Shown piece by piece: positions 10,081 through 21,349 of a DNA stretch of 64,000 nt (position 1 is the stretch's first letter; every line of letters begins with the position of its first letter). A model generated the notes under the pieces. The model was not told the origin of the DNA, searched no databases, and saw nothing but the letters and a program-made list of their open reading frames with translations. The stretch lies in NCBI RefSeq assembly GCF_029931775.1, contig NC_079322.1:24626542-24690541 (forward strand), given 5' to 3'. Source of the DNA: Euleptes europaea. Lineage: Eukaryota > Chordata > Lepidosauria > Squamata > Sphaerodactylidae. A program made the position numbers and the translations under genes.

Positions 10081-11257
10081 TTTAGCAATGACATTAACTC
10101 AAAAGGGACCAGAGAAATTCAGCATTTTCTTTCACCATCTCAGCCCCCAATTACTCCATGAAGTTCAAATCATTAAGAAGATTATATGGTGCCTGCTAGA
10201 CATTCTCTATTATGATAATTGACTTATGAATATATGAAGCTAGCTTGTATAGAACCTGTCCAAACATGTAACCTAATTTGATTGGTAGCTGCTGACCAAG
10301 ATCTCCATGGTCTTTCCAAGTCTGGCTACCAAAGACCTTTAACAGGAGCTGCTGCTCCAACTTACTTTTTATGGAAGAACATTTTTTTTTTTTTTTAAAC
10401 TGGAGCTGCTGTGGATTGAACCTTCAGTTTGAAAATAGCTCAGTGGGAAAGCTCAGCTATGGGCCCTCCCCTAAGTGGAGCCTCTGGTTTCTGATGTGTG
10501 TTCAGGATTGTAATTTCTGGACTAGGCTGTTATATAGAGACAGTCATTTTACAATCTTTTATCATAAAATTGAGCCACGATGACATTGTTGCCAGGAAAT
10601 GAAACAAATGCTGGGACTGGAATACTTTCATCTTGCTTCTTTAGTTGACAATTCAGTGGACTTTCAGGGAAAACAAACCCTGTAATTTGAAATGAGACAG
10701 TAACTAGGCGGCATATAATAACTGCTTATGAATTATCACTAGATGTTGCACAGTAGTTCGCCAATTTGCTATGGCAAGCTAAAGGGGAAAAGATTATGGG
10801 GTGGGCAATTATTCCCACTGTTGTTTGTTATTGGTCTTGTTTTGTTTTTTCCCCCATCTATCCAACAGGGATCTTCTGGTTTTAATGGCTGACAGCAGTA
10901 CATCCAACAGGTGAAACCACAAACCATCCTAGCTGAACAGTAGGAAGACATTTACAGCACAGGAAGAAGGTGGAAAATATAATTGCTTATACCAGTCTCA
11001 TCCTTGAAGGTTTTTTTCCAGCTGAATGTAGCAGCCTTAGAGTGGGGACTTCCATATGTATTCCTGAACCAGTTTAACAACTAAGAAAATATTTCAACCT
11101 GTTTGGCCTGAAAAGAGACCTGATATGAAAATGAAATATAGTTCTTGCATCATCACTTGTAATAAAGCTGGTGTCAATCAAACTGTGTCTTAACATGTGC
11201 AATCCTATTGCTTTTATATTAGATAAACAGCACTGGAGTTCTATAGGGGCAGCTGTC
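10081..11257. other. Unassigned intergenic sequence
   Basis: A T-rich run lies at 10382-10396. No gene is seen. The open frames here have no recognisable domain. Confidence 0.4.
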
Positions 11258-11572
11258 AAGAAGAAGAAGAAGAGTTGGTTTTTATATGCCGACTTTCTCT
11301 ACCACTTAAGGGAGACTCAACTTGGCTTACAATCACCTTCCCTTTCCCTCCCCACAACAGACACCCTGTGAGGTAAGTGAGGCTGAGAGAGCTCTAAGAG
11401 AGCTGTAACTTGCCCAAGGTCACCCAGTTGGCTTCGTGTATAGGAGTGGGGAAACAAATCCAGTTCACCTGATTAGCCTCTGCCGCTCATGTGGAGGAGA
11501 GGGGAATCAAACCCAGTTCTCCAGATCAGAGTCCACCACTCTTAACCACTACACCATGCTGGTGTGTGCTGG
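11258..11572 (-). repeat. tRNA-derived SINE ending in (AAG)n
   Basis: The plus strand shows AAGAAGAAGAAGAGTTGG, then TGCCGACTTTCTCTACCAC, GGTCACCCAGTTGGCTTC and, at the far end, the reversed tRNA head near CTCTTAACCACTACACC. A second copy is at 27536-27812. The tail is on the left, so the element reads on the minus strand. Confidence 0.85.
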
Positions 11573-12664
11573 TATGGTCTGAAAGACCAATTCACACAGT
11601 TGAGCTTTCCCATTTGATCTTCATATATGAAGAACTCAGACAATGATTCTGAGGTATTAAGAGAGCTGGCATGGAACCAAGAGATTATCTGTATGAGCAA
11701 ACACTTTTGCTACGTGATAACTCAACTTTAGAATGGTTTTGTAAGATTTAGAATAAGCAAAGATAAAGAATGATAAACACAAGTGTAAATGCAACCTGGT
11801 TGTATTTACCCTCATAATGACATGGGAAACGGTGGCCTATATACTTCTGTACTACTAAGCCAAGTGTGAAGCATTCTTCCAATTTAAGGGGTTCTTCCTC
11901 CAACAGAAGTGCCACTTAAGTTGGAGGAAGGCTCCTTAGGCTGGGAGGAACTTCCTCCAGCCTAAGGTAGGATTCAACCCAGTGATTTGCCACTCAATTA
12001 AACTAAGGAAGATGTGGGACTTCAGTACAGCACCCACCAATTCAAGTCTCTGTCCTTAGGTTCTGCTGCCTAGTAATTATGTGGAAGATCTCATTTAGAT
12101 CTAAAGTGTCACAGGGTTTGCTCTTGCTGAGCATTGTCTAGAATGCAAACCAGGCCCATCAACAGCATTCCAGGACAGAGTGGATACACAGTGAAGATCT
12201 TTTTCTGTTATTGTGTTCTTCTGCAAATGAAGCCATTTCTCTGTGTAACGTTAGAACATCGGTCACCAAGAACGGGCATGGAAAACTACAGCATGAGCCC
12301 CCTGAGGCGACCCAGGACTGTTCTTTCTCCACCACTTTTTTAGAACGGTTGTAAAACTCGTGTATTCCGAAAAGTTTTGGCTGATTTTGTTCTTGTTCAG
12401 TTGGTTAATCTTTTTTGCATCTGGTTATAGTTTATTTGTCTTGCCGATTTATGTTATTGTGTTTATGTGAGCTGCCTCGAACCATGGAAAGGTATATTAG
12501 TATTCAAAATTCAATACATTTTCCCCAGTCTCCAATGTTCTCCTGTTATTCATAGCTAGAAATATCACCCAAATCCAGGTTCACATGGATTCTGAAGGCA
12601 CATCTGGACGAGTGGTCTGATTCCTTTGCCTGCTTCAGTTTTGAAACAGACTTACTCAGTTCTT
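11573..12664. other. Intergenic; possible L2-like LINE tail at the right
   Basis: No gene. Positions about 12410-12530 resemble the 3' tail of an L2/CR1 element (GTGAGCTGCCTCGAACCATG and a following ATA-rich end). Positions 11880-11960 carry a local inverted repeat built from CTTCCTCCA/TGGAGGAAG units. Confidence 0.35.
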
Positions 12665-12895
12665 TCTTTATTTACTGTATTTATATTAGGCCTTTCTCCC
12701 CAGTGGGGACCAGAAATGGCTTACATCATTCTCCCCTCCTCTATTTTATCCTCACAACAACCCTGTGAGGTAGATTAGGTTGAGAGTGTGTGACTGGCCC
12801 CAAATCACCCAGCAAGCTTCCATGACACGAGTGGGGATTTGAACCTGGGTTGATCCTAGTCCAACACTTATCTACTTTATCTACGGTGCACTATA
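12665..12895 (-). repeat. tRNA-derived SINE, minus strand
   Basis: It contains CCTTTCTCCCCAGTGGGGAC, CCTCACAACAACCCTGTGAGG and CACCCAGCAAGCTTCCATG in the order expected for a reversed copy of the 3938-4137 family. The 5' head is eroded. Confidence 0.85.
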
Positions 12896-13179
12896 GTCTA
12901 GAAACAGTCATGGCTGCAAGGTAATTCCATGAGAGCAGCAATTATGGTGAGGAAGGCCCTGTGACAAATGCACAAAGGTCCTAATCTCACACATTTCTGT
13001 TTGGTGTGTATGCAAAGTGGGTAATAGACAATCAGGACCAATGAATGGTTGAAGGAGGCAGATGGGAAATGGGACCAAATTTTAGTAGTTGTACAGCTTT
13101 TACTTCCTCTCCCATAATATTAGAACTTTGGGGGCACCCAACTGACATTATAGGAAATATGTTCTTTACCTAATGAGTA

Positions 13180-13468
13180 AGAAAACTGGAATTCACTGCC
13201 AGTGGAGGTAGTGATGGTCATGAGCATAGATAGCTTTAAAAGGGACAGGTTCATGGAGGAGAGATCCCTCAATGGCTACTAGCCATGGTGACTCTATCTA
13301 CAGAGGGAGCAAACCTCTTAAGAGCAATTCTGGGAAGCACCAGCAGGGGAGGGCCTGGGTCTCTATGCCCTCTTAGTTGGCCCTTGGACAGCTGGTTGGC
13401 TACTGTGTGAAACAGTATGCTGGACTAGATGGACCACAGGTCCAATCCAACAGGCTGGTTTTATGGGA
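13180..13468 (+). mobile_element. L2/CR1-type LINE 3' end, plus strand
   Basis: It shows the conserved order AATTCACTGCCAGTGGAGGT, AGATAGCTTTAAAAGGGACA, TCAATGGCTACTAGCCATGG, ACAGCTGGTTGGCTACTGTG and TGCTGGACTAGATGGACC, the common 3'-UTR signature of an amniote L2/CR1-type LINE. It is 5'-truncated. Confidence 0.7.
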
Positions 13469-13849
13469 GTAAGAGAGAAAAATCTGTTATACTCAGCTCT
13501 TGTCAGATAGAGCCTGACCCTTCAGTGAGTGAGACTAGAGGAACCGTATCTCAGAACCTGGTCTGAGAGTAAGCAGGCTTAAATAGTTAATGTTTTCAGA
13601 TATGGTTTAGAGAGAAGTAGGCTGGTAGAAATTGTGTCTCATAGCCTGGCTTTTGGGATAAAGCAGCTAATTTCAGTGAAAAAGGAGACTGCTGTCTCAG
13701 AATTCGGTTTTCAGACATAGCAGGCTAAGTTATCAAAATTTCCAGAAGGAGTATGTACTTATATTGTGAGATCCCTGTGGTTGGGGAAAGGCCAAAGATT
13801 CATCTGAAGAATCAAAGCTTGGCTGATAACTGCTTTCTGCACTGCTGGA

Positions 13850-14040
13850 AGGGCTGTGGCATGGTGGAAGAGACTCTGCTTTGCATGTAGAAGGTCCTGT
13901 GTTTCCAGCTAAAAGGACCAGGCAGTAGGTGATGCCAAAGACATCTACCTGAGACCCTGGAGAACTGCTGCCAGTCTGAGTAGACAAAGCTGACCTTGAT
14001 GGACCGATGGTCTGATTCAGTATAAGGCAGCTTCGTGTAT
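13850..14040 (+). repeat. tRNA-derived SINE, decayed
   Basis: It is the same family as 1948-2165, with an eroded head (GGGCTGTGGCATGGTGGAAG) and a well-kept body (CTGAGACCCTGGAGAACTGC, AGTCTGAGTAGACAAAGCTG, GTCTGATTCAGTATAAGGC). Confidence 0.8.
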
Positions 14041-14241
14041 GTTATAACTTTGTGAGCCCAGCAAATGCCTCTTTACTGAACAACCTTATTCCTTCCAAGA
14101 AAGTTAATAAAAGATACTGTTTTGTTCCTGTTTATCTCAAGTCTCAGCTGGAATTACTGCTTTCAGAAGTCACTTAGAGCCTGTTAGGTGGAGATTGGGG
14201 TAGAAACCATACTCGTCAAACAATGCAGCACAGTTTTAAGG

Positions 14242-14545
14242 TAAAAAAGGTAAAGGTAGTCCCCTGTGCAAGCACCGGGTCAATACTGATCCATGGGGTG
14301 ATGTCACATCCTGACATTTACTAGGCAGACTATGTCTACAGGGTGGTTTGCCATTGCCTTCCCCAGTCGTCTACACTTTACCCCCAGCAAGCTGGGTACT
14401 CATTTTACCAACCTTGGAATGATGGAAGGCTGTGTCAACCTTGAGCTGGCTACCTAAAACCGACTTCCAGCAGGATCGAACTCAGGTCTTTAGCAAAGCT
14501 TTTGACGGCATTACTGCAGCTTACCACTCTGTGCCACGGGGCTCT
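14242..14545 (-). repeat. Sauria-type SINE, minus strand
   Basis: The BovB-like end lies on the left (GGTAAAGGTAGTCCCCTGTG) and the tRNA-derived head on the right (GTGCCACGGGGCTCT). A short CAGTTTTAA is repeated on both sides and is probably the target duplication. It is about as long as the copies at 7216-7519 and 24200-24501. Confidence 0.88.
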
Positions 14546-14627
14546 ACATCAGTTTTAAATGGCATATGAAATCCTGGACTTCACAGGCTCCTTCTGTATG
14601 GTGCAGGCAACTGCCTTCTCCTAGGGC

Positions 14628-14849
14628 AAGGGTTCTCAACAAGGAGGGAATCCCCCCCCGGGGGGGGATTTTAAGGTTCCAGGCGGGGAATTGGGACCAC
14701 TATTCAGCAAAGTGTGGTATTCTGTAGATTACATGCAATCTGTAAAATTGTAGGGTTTTTTTGAGTTAGACTATCTTGGGAAGGGGGGAATTATATTCTG
14801 AACAATGGTGAAAGGGGGGAATAAAGCAAAAAAGGTTGAGAACCACGTT
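14628..14849. mobile_element. Second short hAT-like family, 222 bp
   Basis: The inverted ends are AAGGGTTCTCAAC and GTTGAGAACCACGTT. A perfect 8-bp duplication, CCTAGGGC, lies at 14620-14627 and 14850-14857. The interior has a C8/G9 palindrome at 14651-14668. It is different in sequence from the TAGGGTTGCC family and is non-coding. Confidence 0.85.
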
Positions 14850-15013
14850 CCTAGGGCCTGGATGGTATTGTACATCAAAGGGCACTTGGCATATATGGCC
14901 CACATTTCCCATGCTGCTAAAAATCTTGCACAAAAAAACAATATAGAATAGTACAAATATAAGCCTTGATTTCACAAGTGTGGTAGAGAGCAGAATCTAC
15001 ATTGCTACAGCTA

Positions 15014-15785
15014 CAACTTGCTCAGATGCTGGCCCTGTCAGGACCCAGCCTCCTTAATCCAAACTCTTTATAGAGAATTGGAAATGCCCCTCGATGTGTT
15101 GCTGGCGTTACTCTTCGTTCCGAGTTTGGCCAAATGTCACTTGAAGCTAGGGCGTGGTTGGCCGCCTTTAAACTACACCTTAAACTGTGCTTTAGCACTG
15201 AGGGGTTCCTAGTTCTCTGAAGCATGACCCTTTTAAATCCTGATGGCATAAAATATTAGATGAGAAACTGTCGTTGTTGGGCTTCTCGCAGGATATGTTA
15301 TTAGATCTTGGGAAAACTGAAGCTTTTACCAAAATTAAAAAGCGCATCAAAGAGCTCGATTATAACAGCACTACTTTTCGTGCTCGTCGCATCTGTTCAT
15401 CCCAGTTCTTCGGAATACTCCCTCTATTTGGTCTGCCTGCCTATACATATTATCTGACAACTCCTCGTCTCTGTAGAGCTTTTTGCTTGGCTAGATTGAA
15501 TGCTAACCCTTCTATGGCAATGCAGGGCAGAATTCTGAATATACCATACCCAGACAGGATCTGCCCTTGCTCTTCTGGCTCTATTGACTCATTAGCCCAT
15601 GCCCTTTTGGAATGTCGCTTTTACGAGGAACTTCGATAGCACTATATTTCCCCCTTTTAATATACAAATCCAATGCCTCTGTGACTGACATAATGCCTTT
15701 TTTACTAAGCGATAGGGACCCCAAGGCTACATTGTCAGTGGCAAGATTTGTTTCAATCCTTATATCCCTCCAACACTAGATATAA
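15014..15785 (+). mobile_element. Non-LTR retrotransposon relic, end of ORF2
   Basis: Read across more than one frame, LYRELEMP, SEFGQMSLEARAWLAAFK and LHLKLCFSTEG are followed by an open stretch at 15274-15639. That stretch contains FRARRICSSQFFGILP and ends in a Cys/His cluster, RICPCSSGSIDSLAHALLEC, then LLSDRDPKATLSVARF further on. A C-x-C...H...C cluster after the reverse transcriptase is typical of LINE ORF2 C-termini. At least two frame breaks separate the pieces. The clade cannot be fixed from this fragment. Confidence 0.7.
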
Positions 15786-15789
15786 GCTG

Positions 15790-16864
15790 CTCAAGATCAC
15801 TTGATCAAGGAGCTTCTAAGGGATAAAAGGAAAGGAATTGGAAAGTCCAGAGGCTATCTAGAAAATTAATGATATGAAATAATTAACTGCAAACTGCAAT
15901 AAATGGGTTCCACTGGTTGTATGTAACTTGCTGTCTTTCCCCAAAATCCATAAGGCAAACCTTTTCATTCTGTCCTCTGAGAATTAACTACACAGAGATG
16001 TTTGGCCTTTAAGGCGTTTTCCTCTTGCTCCATGCAATGGGAAACAAGTAATTAAATAACAATTTTCATCATTCATGTATTCCTACGACATATTGTCCCT
16101 TCAGTTTTTTTCCACCTAATGAGTGAATGAACCCTCCCTTCCCTCAGGGAGTTTGATTAAAGCAAATGTCAAACAGGCACAGTGTGAGAAAGAGAGGAAG
16201 CTCATGCAGGCGGCAAGCAACAGCTTGTACATCTGAGGCTGAGCTGAATGGGTGTTTGAGGGAAGCAGGTATATTCCTTAAGACAACATTTTTACGAGCT
16301 CCCAGATGGCAAACTTTAATGTAAACACGAAATATCGTTAATGTACACCGCAGATAGTAGCACGCTGTGCAGAACTTCAGAAGGGGAATTCACTTTAATC
16401 TCTGATATATGCACTTGATCACACACTGTGCCCTCTTCTTTTAATGTTTTGACTCCTCTATTTAGTCCCCTATGCACTTTACCTGTTTTACACTTACTTT
16501 AGTTACCTGCTGGGGGGGGAGAAGGAAGAGGCAGTTATAGTACAGAGTCCAACATGAAATGGGAAGAAAAGGAATGGGAACAGGGAGGGGCTCAGGCAGG
16601 AGAATAGGAGGGGATGGGAAGGAGAAGGCAGGAGCAAGAGGAATGCAAGCGGGAAGGGTGGGTGGTGTGGTTTTAGAGGTTCTTAACATGCATGCTATAT
16701 TTATTATAAAGGCACAAGCAGAAACTTGCAAAATTGTGCAGAAAAAACACTTTACCCCATTCACACCCACACCCCTCATCTGATTCATATAAGTCTAGCA
16801 GGTATTCTTAAGGGACCCCATACTTCAAGTCTGCTTCCTTTCTTATGGGGGGTGAATGGAATGG
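15790..16864. other. Unassigned intergenic sequence
   Basis: No gene is seen. A purine-rich stretch (GGGAAGG/GGAGAAGG) at 16505-16670 gives spurious open frames on both strands. Confidence 0.4.
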
Positions 16865-16872
16865 GTGGAGAT

Positions 16873-17581
16873 AGAGTTGCCAACCTCCAGGCAGTGGCTG
16901 GAGATTTCCCGCTATTACAACTGATCTCCGCTTCATGGCATCTACCTTGGCTGCCTACAAAATAAAGACCACTGGGCGTAACCAAGCAGGCCTGACATTC
17001 CTGTTTAAAAATGAACATTCACCGTACACATCTGAACTTCCATCCTACCTACCTATTGCCCAGGCCTGACATTCCTGTTTAAAAATGAACATTCACCGTG
17101 CACATCTGAACTTCCATCCTACCCACCTATTGCCCAGGCCTTACTGCTCCAATTTGTTGACTCTACAATTGTACAAATCAGTGTCTATCTGCCACCAAGG
17201 GAGAGTTCTGAAGATCCCCAACACCAATGGGACCAACTAACCAATTATACACTCAAATTGGAAAAACTTCACCCCTCAGCTGAATTTCTAAAAGTTCTAT
17301 TTCAATGCCAGAATTGGACCTGACACCTCACTATTAGCAGGTGCATTGGGATTCGATTCGGAGTCCGCTCTGCCAGCCTTACTATGCCAACCCAGGCAAT
17401 CGAAAGACAACTGATCTCCAGGCAACCGAGATCAGTTCACCTGGAGAAAATGGCCACTTTGGAAGGTGGTCTCCATGGAATTATACTCCATTTAAGTCCC
17501 TCCCCTCCCCAAACCCCACCCTCCTCAGGGTCCACCCCCAAAATCTCCCAGTAATTCCCAAAGACAGAGCTGGCAACCCTA
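16873..17581. mobile_element. hAT-like element (TAGGGTTGCC family) split by a later LINE insertion
   Basis: The left half, 16873-16929, begins AGAGTTGCCAACCTCC. The right half, 17407-17581, ends CTGGCAACCCTA. The two halves join in the correct order for one copy, and the 8-bp target duplication GTGGAGAT lies outside them at 16865-16872 and 17582-17589. This shows they were one insertion. Confidence 0.85.
16930..17406 (+). mobile_element. LINE fragment (APE endonuclease part) inserted into the hAT-like element
   Basis: A 477-bp insert is flanked by a perfect 13-bp duplication, ACAACTGATCTCC, at 16917-16929 and 17407-17419. The plus-strand reading shows the LINE endonuclease pattern VQISVYLPPRESSEDPQHQW-like residues and, near 17300, a decayed 'F-N-A-R-I-G-P-D' motif. 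It holds a 74-bp tandem duplication, 16987-17060 and 17061-17134. Both ends are truncated relative to a full LINE. Confidence 0.65.
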
Positions 17582-17589
17582 GTGGAGAT

Positions 17590-18184
17590 GACTCTATCCT
17601 TAGGAGGGTATTTGAAGGAGATCCAAGATGGAGTTTTTGTGATGGAGTTGATGGGTCCCCCTGGCACCCTGCTGTCCTCGTTCTTAGCTTCACTGACCTG
17701 CTTTCAGGTTGTAGAGTAAGGTGTAACGAAACAGCAAGGAGATAGTGGGATAGAAGCCTACATTTCCCTTTTGCTCAGGGTGTTTTCTCCACGTGGAAGA
17801 ATATACTGCATGCTCAGAAGCTTCTAATCACTGACAGATTTATTTTGGGCATTTTATGTATTCGGCATAGGTTAAATGAGGCATATGATGTTAAAAGAAT
17901 TTAGGTCTTCGTGGCATAAAGTAATTGCCTTCAAGTATGGGATCTTATCCAACTGCAAGATTGCCATTATGATATTCTGTGATAAATTTTCTCTAATACT
18001 GCCTCCATATTGCTGCTCAATCCAAATGTTCATATACATAGAGAATCTTGTAGAATACTTAATTAATTAATTAATCAATCAATGTTCTCTAATATTTTTG
18101 GTACTTTAAAATAGTAAAAACTACTAACATGTTGATGTTCTCATTCTTGCCAGCCCAGAAGACATTGATTTAGCTAATGACTAT
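17590..18184. other. Unassigned intergenic sequence
   Basis: No gene. An (AATT)n/(AATC)n simple repeat lies at 18058-18081. Confidence 0.4.
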
Positions 18185-18194
18185 GTTTGGAATA

Positions 18195-18392
18195 GCCTAG
18201 AATAGCCCGATCTCGACAGATCTTGGAAACTAAGCAGCATCGGCCCTGGTTGGTATTTGGATGGGAGACCACCAAGGAATACCAGGGTTGCTATGCAGAG
18301 GAAGGCAATGGCAAACCGCCTCTGAATGTCTCTTGCCTTGCAAACCCTACGGGGCCACCATATGTTGGTTGTGACTTGACGGCAAAAAAAAA
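18195..18392 (+). repeat. 5S-rRNA-derived SINE (5S-Sauria type)
   Basis: The first 110 bp follow 5S rRNA, with GCCCGATCTCGACAGATCTT, then AACTAAGCAGCATCGGCCC, TTGGATGGGAGACCACC and AATACCAGGGTTGCT. The rest, GGCAATGGCAAACCGCCTC to GTGACTTGACGGC, is BovB-like and ends in A9. Near-identical 10-bp duplications, GTTTGGAATA (18185-18194) and GTTTGGCATA (18393-18402), flank it. It is a retroposon, not a functional 5S gene. Confidence 0.92.
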
Positions 18393-18402
18393 GTTTGGCA
18401 TA

Positions 18403-19271
18403 AAGGAAGAACATGGTATATCTGTACAATGGCATCTTCTTCAGCATACATATACACACCATACCGAAGCATTTATGTCTATGCATCAACATAATTGATT
18501 GGGAAAAAGTATTTGTTAGTTGACTGTTAAACTGCAAAGTTGTTCTACTTAAGTCCACGAGACAGTGTGTCCTGCTCAGGTGACCTTTATGTTTAAAAAA
18601 AACACAGATGAGTTAATTTGGGGGAAACCATTTGTTCCCTGATGCATGACATAAGCAAGCCCTTGTATAAGGGCCAGTTTCTGTTTGTTGCTGTCTTAGA
18701 TTCAAAATCTTTTAAAAAATGTTTCGGTTTCCCATTGATTGAAAAGAACATAAGAATCTAAACAAACTAGTTCTTAGAACATGTTTGTTAAGGTGTGGGT
18801 AAAAATACTTTACACAGATTCTTCTTTCAAGTGCGTATTATCTTTAATTGCTTGTAAAAATAAAGAGTGATGAAAGTACAAATCATTTGGTGGTTTTCTT
18901 TGCTTGCTTGTTTAACATACAGCAAGAATAATGACTACTTGTACTTTCATTCTGTTGAGGATCAAAAACAAATTAATCCCAGTGTTGGAAAATTTAAGGA
19001 GAATATTTCACCCTATAACTGTATACATGGGACAAAACTGTGGCCATTATCTAAGTTATTTTGGATATAACCAAAGGCTTGTGCATAACTTGTGAAACTG
19101 AGCTTTTTTGAAAAGCTCTTTTCTTTGAACCTCAAACTCGCACACTGCTTTGGCAAGCTGCCACTTTTTCAAAAATTATCTATCATGTCATTTAGGAGAC
19201 TATGACGTTTAAGCATGGACATATGGAACCAGGTGTGCAGTTGTTGTTTTTTGGATCCTTTCCTACTATTT
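18403..19271. other. Unassigned AT-rich intergenic sequence
   Basis: No exon, RNA gene or clear repeat is recognised. Confidence 0.4.
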
Positions 19272-19279
19272 ATTTGTAT

Positions 19280-19488
19280 TAGGGTTGCCAGGTTCCTCTT
19301 TGCCACCAGCGGGAGGTTTTTGAGGTGGAGCCGGAGGAGGGTGGGGTTTGGGAAGGGGAGAGACTTCAACGCCAGAGAGTCCAATGGCCAAAGCGGCCAT
19401 TTTCTCCAGGTGAACTGATCTCTATCGTCTGGAGATCAGTTGTAATAGCAGGAGATCTCCAGACAGTACCTGGAGGTTGGCAACCCTA
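19280..19488. mobile_element. hAT-like non-autonomous element, 209 bp, well preserved
   Basis: TAGGGTTGCCAGG begins the copy and TTGGCAACCCTA ends it. The perfect 8-bp duplication ATTTGTAT lies at 19272-19279 and 19489-19496. The interior carries the family's GGCGGGAGGTTTTTG-like segment, AGCGGCCATTTTCTCC and GGAGATCAGTTGTAATAGC. It is a good reference copy for the family. Confidence 0.92.
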
Positions 19489-19496
19489 ATTTGTAT

Positions 19497-20489
19497 AGCA
19501 TTATCAATGTGCATGAAACTTCACAGAATAACAATAAAAAAGACAGGTTCACACCCCAATAATTTACACAAACAATAATAATTCTTTCCTCTGCACAGTT
19601 AAAAAATGATGGATCTTCCATAGCTACTGTAGTTCCAATGTCTATGAAGTACTGTTTGTACAAGGGGATTTCCCCTTTTCTCTTCTGATTAGAAATGCTT
19701 ACCGCATAAAATGGGGGTTCCCTATGTGCACAAGGATCATAAATTTTACAGGTACAGCCTTTTCACTGTTACCTGTACTTCCACTTCTCAATTTCATCAA
19801 CATTATGCATCTTTCTTCATAGTTCCCTTATTGAAGTACTTTTGTTCATTTCGTAGATTTCCAGGCTTGTTTGGCCCAAGGTGGGATGACTATACAGAAT
19901 TTTAAAACATTGATCATGAACAGTACACAACAATCAGTCTATATTAGGAATTGTTATTGTCCTAACATACCACTGCAAGACGTTTTCCCAGGAAAATAAA
20001 CAATTGTCCTTTTTAATATTGCCAGGGGAAAAAATCGTAGGCTGTGAAGTAAAACACACTTTTTGCTGCATCACAAAAGGTACTACTTGTGCTCTAAAGG
20101 GAACATAATTGTGCAAGCCCCACCGCTCAACGGTGGGGGTGGGGACCCAGCTGAAAAGCTTTGTTCCACAGTCTTGCTGCAAATTGCCAGGGCTGAGATC
20201 TCGTATAAGCCTGAAAGAGTTCACATCTCTAAAACCAGTTCACAGAGACCCATAGTGGGAAATTTATGAAATGTGGCAAACTTTTTAAAAATACAAGGAA
20301 GATACAAGACTCCTCCCAAGCAATCATAAAACCTGCAAGGTTTGCTGGATTATGTTTCAAGCATGCAAATAACAAACATCCAGCATAATTTCCCTTGCTT
20401 TTATGAGTTGTATTTGAAAGGAGTTGTCTGTACCATGATGCAAAAGTTCCTCTTGCCTAATGCTTGTGTCTGACTCACTAATATGAACC
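19497..20489. other. Unassigned intergenic sequence
   Basis: No gene is supported. Open frames on both strands overlap without conserved motifs. Confidence 0.4.
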
Positions 20490-20611
20490 CGTCTATCAAA
20501 ACTGAGATCTGTTGGAAAGGCCTTTCTCTCAGTGCCACCACCATCAGAGTGCCTTCTGTAATGGAACTTGCCCTCCCCATCTTCGTGACAAGTAATTCTG
20601 TAGCTTAAATT

Positions 20612-20813
20612 TAGGGTTTCCAGGTCCTTCTTCGCTACTGGCGGGAGGTTTTTGGGGTGGAGGCTGAGGAGGGTGGGGTTTGGGAAGGGACTTCAGTGCC
20701 ATAGAGTCTAGTTGCCAAAGCCGCCATTTTTCTCCCGGTGAACTGATCTCTATCAGCTGGAGATCAGTTGTAATAGCAGATCTGCAGCTACTACCTGGAG
20801 ACTGGCAACCCTA
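20612..20813. mobile_element. hAT-like non-autonomous element, 202 bp
   Basis: The ends are TAGGGTTTCCAGG and CTGGCAACCCTA, flanked by CTTAAATT (20604-20611) and CTTAAGTT (20814-20821), one mismatch. It is in the same orientation as the copies at 19280 and 21973. Confidence 0.88.
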
Positions 20814-20929
20814 CTTAAGTTCCAGTCAAGGACTCATCTTTTTACCAGGGCTTTTAGACTGATTTCCTCTCTTGCTCTGTTACAATTACTTTCATAGTAA
20901 TTGATTTGATGGATTCTGAGTCTGAGAGC

Positions 20930-21140
20930 CAGTCATTGGACTAAGATTGGGGGGGGGGAGTTGAATCTTCACTCTGCATGGAAGCTGACACTGCATGACC
21001 TGGGGCCAGTCACTCTCTCTCAGGCTAAACTACCCCACAGGATTGTTGTGAGGATGAAATGGAAGAGGGGAGATTAATGATAAGCGGCTTGGGGTCTCCA
21101 TTGAGAAGAAAAAGGGGTATAAATGTCTAAACAAATAAAT
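20930..21140 (+). repeat. tRNA-derived SINE
   Basis: The head is eroded (CATTGGACTAAGATTGGG). The body has CTGGGGCCAGTCACTCTCTC, CCCACAGGATTGTTGTGAGG and GGGTCTCCATTGAGAAG, and the tail is AAACAAATAAATG. It is the 3938-4137 family. Confidence 0.8.
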
Positions 21141-21349
21141 GATTTGCATTTTTTTTACTTGAATTTATTGTCCTCTTATTAACATGCTGGGTTTTATTTG
21201 AAGTTTCAGATTACGTTTTAAACTGTTATTTTAGGTTATTTAAGACTGCTCTCTTATTTTGTATAAGCAGTTTTCATGCTGCTTTTATTTTGAAAACTGC
21301 CTTGGAAGCCGCATGATGAGTGGCAACCTAACAAGTCTTCCAAATAATC

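Larger units (their letters stand above)
20490..21345 (+). mobile_element. L2-type LINE 3' end holding two later insertions
   Basis: The left part reads WKGLSLSATTIRVPS and VMELALPIFVTSN, a decayed form of the 'WNSLP..R' segment near the L2/CR1 C-terminus. The text resumes after the hAT-like element with a F-Y-Q-G-F-like segment, and the 3' tail ends near 21345 (GAAAACTGCCTTGGAAGCCG). The hAT-like element at 20612-20813 and the SINE at 20930-21140 sit inside it. Confidence 0.55.

Noticed and set aside
14651-14668. C8G9 palindrome as a regulatory site
   Set aside because: It is internal to a short hAT-like element and is a simple homopolymer pair.
15274-15639. 121-codon frame as a host gene
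   Set aside because: The Cys/His-ended sequence and flanking pieces in other frames match a LINE ORF2 end.
18195-18392. Functional 5S rRNA gene
   Set aside because: Only about 110 bp are 5S-like and mutated, followed by a BovB-like tail, an A run and target duplications: a SINE.
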